Source of the DNA: Parapristionchus giblindavisi
Lineage: Eukaryota; Nematoda; Chromadorea; Rhabditida; Diplogasteridae
Assembly: GCA_943737045.1 (NCBI GenBank)
Contig: CALSFV010000242.1
Location: forward strand, 620,001 to 684,000
Length of the DNA stretch: 64,000 nucleotides
Direction of reading: 5' to 3'
Below are positions 26,089 through 37,679 of this stretch, piece after piece. The notes under the pieces are model-generated. The model did no database searches. It was not told the origin of the DNA and worked only from the letters and a program-made list of their open reading frames with translations. The first letter of the stretch is position 1. The number at the start of each line of letters is the position of its first letter. Both the position numbers and the translations under genes were made by a program.

Positions 26089-27825
26089 TTAATCTACCGT
26101 ACTCATGGATATACCGTACACCATCCACCTTTGTTCCGTCTCTCCATCGCTCTGTGATCCGTCGTCCTCTACGAGTGTATATCGTCCGCGTCTCTCACTT
26201 CCGTACGCGTGACCGCGTCCGCGTCTCTCACTTCCATCCACGTGTACGCGTGACCGCGTCCGCGTCTCTCACTTCCATCCGCGTGACCGCGTCCGCTTCC
26301 GACCCAAAATTGTATCTATTTGTTCTTTTTGATTGTTTTCACATTGTCTCACTCACCAAAAAGGGTATTTCCCCGGATAATTTTGCTTTTTCTCCGCATG
26401 TATATCTTCAATGTATTCTAACATGTATTGACAAAACAGCCAATAACAGTAACGTCGTTACCGTAATCACTATGTGAGCCAATTTCCCGATTATCAATTA
26501 ATGTATCACTTGTAGCATTCATTGCTCTTCTCATTCTCGGGATTATTAATACTGTATCTATATTGATCATTCAATCCTTACTAGTCCGGTCTAGTGTCAA
26601 TTTGTATACACTTTCCCAGTAATAGTAGTAGTAGTGCATGCCATAGAATACCACTCTCACACATCCAACCCTGTTTCATCACCATTGTTCACTACCGTAG
26701 TCAGCCTGATATCTCTGTTTACCCTGAATAATCGATACGCGGTTTGACATCTGCATACTGTAGACTCTCCTGTTATTGATCCATTCGATTGATACAGTAC
26801 ACCCGGAGATGTATTATTATATAGATATAATGTAGATACGCTCTTGTAGATATGAATAAATGTTGATATAAATCTTGTTTCATACCAGCTTGAAATAGCT
26901 TTAGAAAACCAAAGATGGATTATTTTTTTACTAGATTAATCATAGTGTGATATTATGAATAGAAAGTGTACTGAAATTGCGATACTATTTGTTTCATCAT
27001 ACTACACACATAAAAGATGGATATTGTGATTCCAAACAGGAATATATGAAAATAGAAACTAGGAAAGGGGATGATGCCCTGGTTACATGTCTACCGTAGA
27101 GAAGGAAGGGGGAGCATGACGTGTTCTGATGTCTCTTGGACCAAGGAAGAATAGATTAGAATACGAAATGATTTATTTGAGAACCACTATCACCAATGCA
27201 AAAAAATTCGATTGATAAGCACAATATCAGAGCAATTCTTCAAAGTCGAACTGAACCATGTTATGTACAGTACGATCCATAATGGTAGGGAACCATTGGT
27301 TATTGTGGTCAAGACACAAACAAATGAATAAATTGTACGTTTATTGATTGACTCATCTCATCGCATTGATCGATCACATTACAGTATCTATTTACATGGT
27401 CGGACTACCGTAATCACATATACAAAAAGACAAACGGTCTTAGTGAGAATAGTCGTATGAGTATTGACTGGCCTAAGTAAGTTTCATTTGAACCTCCAAA
27501 TCTTAAACATCATAGACCATAGCTATTATTCTCAATTGGAGCAAAATTTGAAACAATCGATATTCATATCCTAGAAAAGGGGAACGAATACAGTACCACC
27601 CGAGATCGAGTATTTATATAAAGGAGAAGAGAAAATCAATGATTTGAGAGTAAGTGATTATTGATTGATCCAACAGATATAAGAGGGGATAGGTCGAATC
27701 GTCTAAAATATTTGATATAGAGTCAGAGAAATGAAGGAATGATGTGAGGGAATCGACCGATATCTATTCAAATTAGTCAATAACAATCGATAATCAGTAA
27801 ATGTACGTATTAGGGTTACGGTAGA
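26089..27825. other. Intergenic stretch between convergent genes
   Basis: This holds the 3' flank of the SMIM14-like gene and that of the phosphatase gene. It contains a GC-rich tandem repeat at 26185-26310 and scattered TACCGTA/TACAGTA words. I see no further gene. Confidence 0.5.
26185..26310. repeat. GC-rich tandem repeat, about 3 copies
   Basis: The phrase CCGCGTCTCTCACTTCC recurs three times, separated by GTACGCGTGACCG-like spacers, with periods of about 33-41 bp. It is sharply GC-richer than its surroundings and lies just past the SMIM14-like stop codon, possibly in the 3' UTR. Confidence 0.75.
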
Positions 27826-30800
27826 TCACAAAAAGTACGGTGCAACAATACGATCGGGCCGTTCTCCATCTTCTTCTGGTGTCGCTTCGAAGACTCGAAT
27901 ATCTTTTGTTTTACATGAGTCTGATAGGGCAAGGATGGAGGCAGCATTACCACATCGATAACAGTAATTGGGTGCTGAAATTGATTAGATATATATTGAG
28001 ATAACATACAATGATTGATCACATTCATAAATGAATGGTATTCATTAGGGTTGCAGGAACGAGGGCGAATAATTCGTGCCCTTTGTGAGTCGCTTCCCTT
28101 ATCTCTCTGCAATTCGTTTGAGACGCGCCCTCTCTCCCTTCCCTTCGAATAATTCGACACACCTGCCAGACGGAACGAATAGTTCGGGACAGACCGAATT
28201 ATTCGCTCTCTCTCACTCTCTCGTATCCTTTCTCGACCCTCCCTCCTCTCCCTCCGCCTCGTCCCCCAATGAGACACGTTTCAAGAGATGGCTAATTCCC
28301 CTCGCATCTGAGAGCTTAGTAGTCAACAGCAAAGTTGTAGCTCATATCACTCCCGTTCTGATTCATTTTTGGAAAAGTCGATACGATCACTACGAACAAA
28401 ATTACATCCGTTCCACGAATTCAGGGAAAAATTTGAATTTTTCACTGTAGCCATGAATCTTGCTCCATTACTCCGTCTTACTCCACATTGCTTTGTCATT
28501 CCTTACAGAAGTAATTAAACAAAAACAAAAACAAGTAAATGGGAAGAGAAAGTCACGAAAAAATGCATATATACTCTAGTCTAATCTGAACAATAACATT
28601 TCAAAATATTGAAATGAACAATATTTCAAAATGTATCGGATGGGAACTCAGCGGCCATTTTATGACAATTTTTTTGCTGATCATGAGTATGTCAGTCCGA
28701 TATTTTAAAATGTAATAGATGAGAACTCAGCGGGCATTTTATACCAGATTTTGAGCTGATCACGAGTAGGTCAGTCAGATATTTACGTGATGTTTTTGTT
28801 TTAGTGTAATTACTTCTGTAAGGAATGATAAAGCAATGTGGAGTAAGACGAAGTAATGGAGTAAGAGTGGTTATCGTATCGTATCTTCCAAAAAAGAATG
28901 AAGTAATGAAGTAATGAAGTGAAGTTAATAATTGGGAAAAAAAACGGGGAGAAAAACTCATCATGTTTGAATTATCATCCAACTCGGGAATATCTCTAAC
29001 TGCCCATGTCTCTTTCCAAATTGCACTTTTACACCTCACTTCCTTCTCGATCATTCCTATCCATGCAATTCTACACCTTTTGAATGATCGGTTTCAACTA
29101 ACTACGATAGTAGGACATATTTCATCTTGACACAGTAGAACGGATGTAATTTTGTTCGTGGTTATCGTATCGACTTTTCCAAAAATGAATCAGAACGGGA
29201 GTGATATGAGCTACAACTTTGCTGTTGACTGCTAAGCTCTCAGATGCGAGGGGAATTAGCCATCTCTTGAAACGTGTCTCATTGGGGGACAAGGCGGAGG
29301 GAGAGGTGGGAGGGTCGAGAGAGGATACGAGAGAGTGAGAGAGAGCGAATAATTCGGTCTGTCCCGAACTATTCGTTCCGTCTGGCAGGTATGTCGAATT
29401 CTTTGAAGGGAAAGGGGAGAGAGGGTGAGAGATGGGAAAGGGGTGCGAATAATTCGAATTCGAATTCGAACCGGCAACCCTAGTATTCATAACTGTTCAT
29501 GATCGATAATGAATAATAGTGGTAACAATAATAATTGTTCATAATGAGTTGTTCATAATAATTGCATATACATTGGGGAATATATGTTCCATTGATTTAT
29601 CCTTGAACTTTGCAACATGAAATCAGAAGGTGCCAAAAAGTAAAGTTGTAGAGTTGGGAAAACGAAACAGTTTTCGAAAACCCCAGGTCTTCATTCAAGT
29701 TTCGCAATGAAATATTACGGTAGGATTTGACTAGTTCAGTTAGTAATTCCACCGGTATTACACAACTTGAAGTGTACTTGTATTTTCAAAAAAGTCTAAT
29801 TAAAAGCACACCACGAGTTAATTTGAAACCCTCCGCTCTGACAATGCTCTCTTGCTTTCTTTATCTATGAGAGAGTATTGCAATGCAGAGAGTAATATTA
29901 TCTTGTGGTGTGCCTTTAAAGGAAACTCAAAGTGAAAGTAATTGTAAGTACAAAAACATAGACTAACCTGACCATACGGTACATAATTTCTCATCAAACA
30001 TATACTTGTATCCTTCTTGAACTAATTGATGAGATCTACAGATCAATGAGAGATCATTTGCATGAAGAAACTCTGATGTCGCCGTCTCTCCAAATACCTA
30101 CAAATAAATCAATCCATCAATATATTAATTTAGTTTATTTAAATTGATTCATACACTAACTTTTTAGACGTTTATATCGGAAAAATATAACGTACTTAAC
30201 AAGATTGCAGGATTAATTAAATGTCGTGATAATAATCATAACTGCTACGCATATTCAACTGGTTACTGAGCATAGGTCGAATAGCTATGTTATCGGTTTT
30301 CAAAATGCGGTCAGGTTTTTCGATTTTTGATAAATTAGGCTCAAAATGCGGTCAGGGTTTTCGATTTTTGTAAAATTTTGGCTAAAAATGCGGTCAGGTT
30401 TTTCGATTTTTGGGAAATCTTGGCTCAAAATGCGGTCAGGCTTGGTACTTTGTAACATAATTTTCGAACTATGTTACAAAGAGAATATCAATTCTGATAG
30501 TCTTTGGGGGGGGGCTTGAACTCATACATGGGCGGGGTACCTGGAGCTCTATTCTACAGGGGGCTTCCGAACGAAAAAAATGGTTAATTTTACAGGGAGC
30601 TTTCACTATTTTTTTTCAAAAACTTCACCTAAATCTCATTTTTAACAAGGGGCATTCCACAAATTTTCGAAAAGACATAATTTTACAGGGGGCACCCCCA
30701 TGTCGGCGCCCATGTATACTTGAACTAATACATTGCATGTCCCCATCGACCGTGTTACAAATCAACCAATCAATATGAATCAATAAACTACCGTACCCAT

Positions 30801-33032
30801 CCAGCTCCTCGTGGACTTATCATCCATCCTTGGAATTCCTCATCTGGATCAGACCACATTATGTCACAGAGTGGACCCTGAAACAAAGACTTGTATCAAT
30901 CAATAAACTATGTTATACTTTAATCAGGAAACAAAGCGACGTCATGCAGCTACTAATTGTAGCATGACAATTGACAACACCTTGGAAAAGGCGCATAAAT
31001 AAGCATTACCATGTTTCAAATGACAAGTGCTGTATATGATATATTGAAAGGGATCAACCAATCAATCAATAAATGGGCATAGGATACCTTGCTGGGTGGT
31101 TCGTGAGCTCTATCCAATAGTGACATTTTCTCGAGTGTTCGTACTTCTGGAGAGAGACCACCATGGACACACAGAACCTGAGGGTTACTGTATTATGACA
31201 ATGACTACAGATGGGGACGTTCAACTAATCGATATTGTAAGAGTGATCCTACTTACTTCATTGTCGACTACGGCAGCTATTGGTAAAACGTCGAATACCT
31301 ACAATAAGAATGATGAATGCAACACCCATAGAGAATGATGTAGATAACATTTGGGAAATGACAGAAGAGACTACCGTACCCTGCAACAGGCTCGCCACAC
31401 GAGAGAATGACCGTACTTGTTGAGACATTCATCGTAGAATCCGTATACGTTAGAGATACGACGAGTTTCATGATTTCCACGGAGAAGAACTATACGTTCA
31501 GGATACCTATAAACCCATTCTATCATATTGAATATTTAATCCAATTGTAGACAATCGCATGAAAAAAATTTATGATGGTGGTTGATATCTTTTCAGTCAT
31601 ACTATTTTCATAAATAATTAAATAAATACATACGCAAAGAGGAGGGCGAAGAGATATGTGAGGGTCTCAAGGGAGTGATGACCTCTATCAACGTAATCAC
31701 CTACAATTACATATTATATTTATATTAATGGCATCGATCGATATAAGTGAAACAATACACAAAGGAGACTCTTCAAATGTGTACAAGTTATACATCATAA
31801 GAGGTTGAATAAATATAATTAAAATACCTAGGAATATATATGAGGTTGATGGCATTTGTCCACCCGTCTCGAATAACTTCAGTAGATCAAAATACTGAAA
31901 ATAACTGAGATGACAAAATGAAGATTAGTATAAGTACGAATCATTGAAAAGAAATGAAGAAGCATGATAATATGAATTCAATTGTGTCATCACAAAAGGT
32001 ATATAGATCATACATGGGCGCCGACATGTGGGTGCCCCCTGTAAAATTTTGATTCTGTGGAATGCCCCCCTGTAAAAATGAGATTTAGTCGAAAATTGAA
32101 AAAAAGTGAAAAAGCACCGTTGAATCCATGGAATTCCCCCTGTAAAATTATCAATTTTTGTTGGAATGCCCCCTATGGAATCGAGCTCCAGGTACCCCGC
32201 CCATGTATGATATAGATCCACTTGATTTCACGTTTCACATTATCTATTCAAAAACGGATCTTACAAGAAACATCAATGACAAAGCGGATGCCATTATAAA
32301 AGACAATAGATAAAAGTGTATTATTTTTCGGGTGATCTCGTTTCACATTCATTATTTAAAAGTTAATAAGAGGATGACCAACCTGTCCATGGATATCTCC
32401 ACATATAGTGACGGGAGATTCGACACTGACTACATTTGGAGTGGATAACAGACGAGATACCAATCTGAGATAAGAGAATAATGAAAATTACAAGTTACAA
32501 GAAAAGAAATGATAGAACATATATCAAATCATTTCACTACTTCATCACCCAAACCCATTGAATTCGTGTTTCAGCTGCTCATTATTTAAACATTCCGATG
32601 ACGCCAATTTCAATTATCAATTGAATCGACCACATACAAAATATTGACTAAACGTAATGTAAGATAAATAAAATAAAATAAGTGAAGATAAAAAGATACG
32701 CATTGCACAGTGAGATCATCTCGGCCTCTGGAAGATACTGACAATGTTTGGTCTGTTCAACCCATTCAAGGGGATTTATACGAATACCACTGTATGTCAC
32801 CTGAAATCAATCGATCGATCATACCATAACCCATCTTTCCACTCGAGAACTACTACAGAAACAAGAATCTATAGATATCGTAGCCTACCGTAACCTATCG
32901 CATATAACAAACTTATAAATCGGTCAAACATATAAATCAGCCTACCAATCGTCCTTTTTCTTCATCCGTATATTCTCTCGTAGTTGATGGCATCGATCCA
33001 AAAGGGGCTGATTCAACAGCGATATCAGCCAT
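27826..33032 (-). CDS. pph-6: Serine/threonine protein phosphatase 6 catalytic subunit
   Basis: PPP-family metallophosphatase, closest by motif to PP6 (PPP6C), which acts in mitosis and cortical force control. Eleven exons close in phase to 340 aa: 33032-32946, 32800-32700, 32464-32383, 31894-31828, 31700-31634, 31506-31380, 31298-31257, 31177-31088, 30877-30797, 30097-29968, 27974-27826. Catalytic motifs are GDIHGQ (85-90), GDYVDRG (113-119), RGNHE (144-148), HGGLSP (from 196), WSDP, ICRSHQ and [12 protein letters not shown], with the C-terminal PYFL typical of methylated PP2A-like phosphatases. RSHQ replaces the usual RAHQ. The N-terminus is about 35 residues longer than in human PP6 (305 aa). 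Introns carry three hAT-like elements. The gene lies 0.4 kb downstream of the GrpE gene on the same strand. Confidence 0.93.
28046..29482. mobile_element. hAT-like non-autonomous foldback element, 1437 bp
   Basis: Both ends read TAGGGTTGC inward and are flanked by the exact 8-bp duplication GTATTCAT (28038-28045 and 29483-29490). The two arms are long inverted repeats: about 28090-28415 matches 29120-29440 inverted, and an inner pair about 28463-28516 matches 28806-28860 inverted. Mirror-image ORFs of about 120 codons on opposite strands are by-products of these arms; they show no transposase domain. The element sits in the last intron of the PP6 gene (27975-29967). Confidence 0.88.
28625..28790. 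repeat. Two 79-bp tandem copies in the centre of the foldback element
   Basis: The phrase GAACTCAGCGG followed by CATTTTAT, then GCTGATCA.GAGTA.GTCAGT, occurs at 28644 and again at 28723 with moderate divergence. The pair sits between the inner inverted arms. Confidence 0.7.
30301..30440. repeat. About 3.3 tandem copies of a 43-bp unit
   Basis: The phrase AAAATGCGGTCAGG followed by TTTTTCGATTTTTG repeats three times, with a fourth partial copy, inside a PP6 intron. Confidence 0.8.
30523..30718. mobile_element. hAT-like MITE copy 1, 196 bp
   Basis: The ends CATACATGGGCG and CGCCCATGTATA are inverted repeats, flanked by the exact 8-bp duplication CTTGAACT (30515-30522 and 30719-30726). The interior has ACAGGGGGC-type words. 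It lies in a PP6 intron and is an inverted relative of the element at 32009. Confidence 0.85.
32009..32209. mobile_element. hAT-like MITE copy 2, 201 bp, opposite orientation
   Basis: The ends CATACATGGGCG and CGCCCATGTATG are flanked by the exact 8-bp duplication ATATAGAT (32001-32008 and 32210-32217). The interior matches copy 1 (30523-30718) in inverted orientation, for example the GAGCTCCAGGTACCCCGCCC end. It lies in another intron of the same PP6 gene. Confidence 0.87.
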
Positions 33033-33441
33033 ACTATACAAGTCCAATCATCAACACTTTCACCCCACATTCATTCGACAGTGTAAAGATATCCGAACGG
33101 TCCAAACTACCGAAATAACGGCGATCGTAAACTGACTTTATAAATCGATAATCTTTATCGCTACATTTACAATAATGGAATAATGAGATTGTAAATGACG
33201 ATGGTACTCATATAGAATGAGTGGAGATTATAAACAAGAAAACAAATGAGAATAAATGAATGAATAACAACTAAACTATCAACTACTTTAATCAATTTAA
33301 ACTAATCGATGATTGGTCATAGAAAAAAACAATCATAAAGAAGATGGACCAGACGAGTACCGGATTGATACAATCGAGTGAGACATAAGGGGCAAATGAA
33401 TGGATGAATACCGTAATCTTTGATGTAAACTACCGTATACC

Positions 33442-33548
33442 CTACTCCTTCACTACACCAACTTGGGCTGCTCGCACAGGTCGTTCCTTTAGAATATAAC
33501 CAATCTTCATTACGTGCTCAATGTGGCCGACGGCGTGTTTCGACTGGA

Positions 33549-33584
<36 letters not shown>

Positions 33585-35453
33585 TAATAAACATTATTCA
33601 TGAATATACTTATTGAAGCATAAACACAGCCAAATTACACAAGCTGATTTCGTGCCACATAAACATGCAAAGATGAAAAGATTGTATTGACTTTGATCAC
33701 ATTTCACAAAAAGTATGCAAATTACTTATATTCAAGTTCTCGATATCGATACAAATAATAAAATAATAAATATCTGACAACAAACAATAATAAATAGATT
33801 GGAAGTGTTTGTTTACCTGTTCCTTTGGTACTTGGAATACAGCCTCGTGTAGATTCGGATTGAATTCTTCACCAATAGGATTACATGGCTCAAGTCCGTG
33901 CTTTGCGAATGTCTTCAGTAGAACCTACAATTGTAATAAATAGATAGTCGTAATCAATCATTCATAATATCATATTTAGAAGAGCAATCAATATGAATGA
34001 ACTTAAGTAGTTGATCGTACAATCAAAACCTTTCATTTAATGAACCTTTGAATTAGGCCAGATAACTCTCCATAACCATTATATCTTCATTAATTGTCTT
34101 ACCTGTTTAGTCATAACTACTCCATCATAAAGTGTTTTCATCTCTGCACTCGCATTCTTCAATTGTTCTTCTTTCACTGAATTCACTGCCAGATCAAGGA
34201 TATCAGCCACCTGTCATATACATATTATGATAATAGAGACTACAGTAACTGACAAACATCTCTTCATATCAAATTATTTCGCCATGAAACTCGTTCTGAC
34301 AATGAAAATCGACAATATCGTGCGTGAGTCATTTTAGATCAAATCAGGATAAATAAAAACATGATAAATTCATTGATCAAGGATCCAGTCAATCAAAACT
34401 AATATATCACTATAATACTTTATCCTGGATCGAATATACTACGGTTAATTGAAAATATTTTATTAAATGTGAAGAATACCTCTAGAAGATCCTTACAAAA
34501 TCCTTGAATAGCGAAAACCTTTGTGTCATCGACCTAAGAACACGAGATTAATAGACAAATAAAAATTTATGAGCTTATTTAAAACTGCCTAAATTAGAAA
34601 TAATTATATTCCTAGATTAATGCACGTATTATGCTTTAGGAAACTATATGAATGATAAAATATAACAACAATATGGTAAATCTATAAGGATGAATTGTAA
34701 CCTGTTTGATTCCTCTTCGTCTAACATTCTCAGTTTCAGCCAGTGCTCGAGTATATCTGTCCTGAATACGATAACACATAGACAAGATAAGTGATTTTAA
34801 GATACATCAACGGCTTATTTCCTATGGATCCCTCACAATTCGCACATTGGTTTCGTTATAATACGGAAATAATATAATCAATTATTTTTGTAAATCGAAC
34901 CTTCCAGTCTTTGGTCTCCTCGGTAAGTCCATCATATTCTTTCAACAAAGAGTCAAAAGCACCTCGGGGAATCTTAAGAGATTATTGATCGATCAAGTCG
35001 AAGAATTTTAGATAATAATTCAGCATAAACAGAAGAACAATCAATTTGGATACCTGAAACTCTTCCTCAGAATCCTTTGGGACGCCAACTCGTTCACGGA
35101 TGAGGTTAAGATAATCGGCAGCTAAACGATAAATAAATTATATTATATTATTCAAAGAGTAAAAACAGCAGTAACACTACTTGTGAGGTACCAAAGTCCA
35201 TGCTTGTTGTCTCAAACTCACCAGAAACGCGTACTCCCTTAGCATCTTTCAGTTCGAACTTCTCAGTAGAAGAATTGCTCGATTCAGCAGTCGCTTGTGT
35301 GGAATTCAGTGCCGCCAAAGGCAAGCGAGACGACCTTCTGATGGATAAATGTGTTCATAATCATAATGGGATAAGGCGAACTAACGATAGAAGAGCGGCA
35401 TCGGAGCCACGGCCAACGGTTGTTCCTACTCTGGCGAGTGTTCTAGACAGCAT
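33442..35453 (-). CDS. grpel1: Mitochondrial GrpE nucleotide-exchange factor
   Basis: GrpE co-chaperone, which releases ADP from mitochondrial Hsp70 during protein import and folding in the matrix. Nine exons close in phase to 251 aa: 35453-35386, 35337-35222, 35121-35054, 34972-34901, 34761-34702, 34533-34480, 34210-34103, 33924-33817, 33543-33442. The N-terminus (MLSRTLARVGTTVGRGSDAA) is Arg/Ser-rich and non-acidic, as in a mitochondrial presequence. A long helix with RYTRALAETENVRRR is the GrpE coiled-coil hallmark, and HEAVFQVP, VGHIEHVMKIGYILKERPVR and a Val-rich end are the conserved C-terminal beta domain. A splice acceptor (ATTGTAG) ends one base before the ATG, fitting trans-splicing. 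The PP6 gene follows 0.4 kb downstream on the same strand. Confidence 0.93.
33549..33592. repeat. TAA trinucleotide microsatellite
   Basis: About fourteen TAA units with one interruption, in the last intron of the GrpE gene. Confidence 0.9.
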
Positions 35454-35853
35454 TCTACAATAATTCAAAGTATATAATAACAATTTTGAAAAATTTAATA
35501 AATACAAATTTCATCAAAACTAGGATATCTCGTCGCACGACGCTCTATATTTTATACAGTATGCAGATAGAGGAAGAGGAAGCCACACTAGCTATCGTGA
35601 ACTGATTTTTCTAAACAAATAAAATATTCATATTAATTTAACAAATATTTTATGAACTAAATTGTGTTGCTTTCCAGAGCGATGCTGAACGCATCATAAT
35701 TCCGAAACGCTGTGTATTTTCATTTTACACCAGAAAAATGTCTCTTTGTTAATCAAAAATGTAAGAATAGGAAATGTGCATGAGAAGAATGATATGTATT
35801 CTATTCATTCTATTTTCACTTGTTTCATCCATCGGGAGCAGTCGCTCACTCCG

Positions 35854-36840
35854 ATGTCTGATCTATCCGATTCTTCCATGTATGCTGTATCATTTTTTTA
35901 TATTTTGTTCAATCGATAAATCGATCTCAGATGCAATGATTCACTAGATAAAGCCATAAAAGAAGTCCAGGAGTACTCTAATGACACCTTCAAATGGGTA
36001 TCGCAATCAGAACTATACCGTAATCTATGAATATCGATCGATATTTTAGCACCAAGAACGTGTAGATCTCTTCCAATCCCGTATGACTATCCAAGTTTCT
36101 ATTCTAGAAAGTCAACGACAGCTCTCTGAACGTCTTATAAAGTATGATTATTGATTGATCGATACCGTAATCTCATTTGAATATTATTTAGGATGAAACG
36201 ACAGCGCGAAAGGAAGAGAGTGGCTGAAGAATTAAATATCACTCCCTCGAATATTCTCGAAACAGCGGCCACAATTGGTATTCCTTTTGCTTATAGTATC
36301 GTTTACCTACCGTACTACTCATAGCCGAGAAATCTCATCGTTCTTCTTACTACGGATGCTTGGAGCTCAGAAATGCCCTAAATGATGTACCGCAACCATC
36401 TACCGTAATCCATTTTCTGTACTTTGACCTCTTTAGGTTTGTGCAGATACTAAGAATTCCTTGGAATCGCTGAATGAGGTCAAGAAGTATATCAATGATG
36501 CTCGATTACTGGTATGTTAGATATTAGTTATCGATTTATTGATTGATTCTTTAGCAAGTTCTCGAAGCCGCGAGCAAGACACTATTAGCACTCGAGAAAT
36601 CATTGAAGCTCATTGCAAGTTTATCTCGAAATAATCAATAATTGATCTTTGATCTTTGTAGGATCTTGATCAGAATGCCAACGAATGTCCTGAAAGTATT
36701 GGTGAGTTGTGATGAATTATCGATTGATTAGATGATTATTGATTGATTTAGAATCTTTCTACGGTACATCTTCGACTGAAAATAGTGGCCGTAGTACACC
36801 ATCTAAACGATCGAAGACAGACAAGAAGAAAGATAAATGA
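35854..36840 (+). CDS. Coiled-coil protein of unknown function
   Basis: I do not recognise this gene. Nine exons close in phase to 198 aa: 35854-35879, 35931-35997, 36050-36141, 36192-36277, 36325-36386, 36437-36511, 36555-36614, 36662-36701, 36752-36840. The product is mostly helical: Gln/Glu/Lys-rich stretches such as HQERVDLFQSRMTIQ, ILESQRQLSERLIKMKR and LEAASKTLLALEKSLKLI suggest a coiled coil over about residues 30-160. A Ser/Thr/Lys tail ends STPSKRSKTDKKKDK, which could be a nuclear localisation signal. The junction after 36614 needs a GC-AG intron (donor GCAAGT); no GT donor keeps the frame. The gene is divergent from the GrpE gene (0.4 kb between starts). Confidence 0.78.
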
Positions 36841-37679
36841 TGTGGTGGTACTTGGATTACTCTATCCGACCTATTGCATTTGAATAAATTCCATTGGTTG
36901 GACTATCAATGATTAATATGACATAGCATAACATCATAAAATTGAAAGAATAGATAGAGAAATTGTGAGAAAATAACAATATGTATTCTTTGATCTCTAT
37001 TGTATAATCGATTAAACTTTCCACAAGATCTACTTCCACAATGTCCTCAAAAATCCATAAATTAAAATGCGAAATGAAGGATTTCTAGTAGGAGGAGAAA
37101 CTTTCGTCGGTCCATTTTTCCTCATCTGAAATGCAAAATGTATTCTTATCTTTTTTTGCTCTTCTCTGTATTCTTCCCCCATCTTCCTTTCAACTTCCTC
37201 TCATACGAGTTTGATTTTTTTTTCCAAATTTAAAATATGTTTGAACTTTCATCTTTAATTTTTCTTTATAAATTGTTGATCACTAATCTTCAAATGTATC
37301 CGAAGTTTGTAGAATCGTTAAGGGATAATACAAGGACCATATCATCTATGAATGCATATTTAATGATCTCAAGCATCTGTATGTCCACTTTATGTAACTT
37401 ATAGATTGCTAATTTGAAGGTAAGACTCTTAAAAGAGATATAAAATATATAATTCAACATTGTTCATATTTTGTTGTTGATGGAGATCGGGGAGATTACT
37501 TTTTCAGAAATGGAATAAGAAATGAGTTGTTTTATGTTTAGTGTTTGTTTTTGATTAGCTTACTGATAAAGATAATTTGTGAAGATAAGATGAGATAGCA
37601 TTGTTCAGATAATATTATTACACAAAAAGTACATGTTTACAATGTTTGCAATGAAGGTATGCTATACAGTAGTGATCAA
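36841..37679. other. Intergenic stretch between convergent genes
   Basis: The 3' flanks of the coiled-coil gene and the beta-glucuronidase gene meet here. It is AT-rich and I see no coding signal in it. Confidence 0.6.

Noticed and set aside
28076..28450. Plus-strand ORF of 124 codons with a mirror copy on the minus strand at 29122-29490
   Set aside because: Both are readings of the inverted arms of the hAT-like foldback element, not genes.
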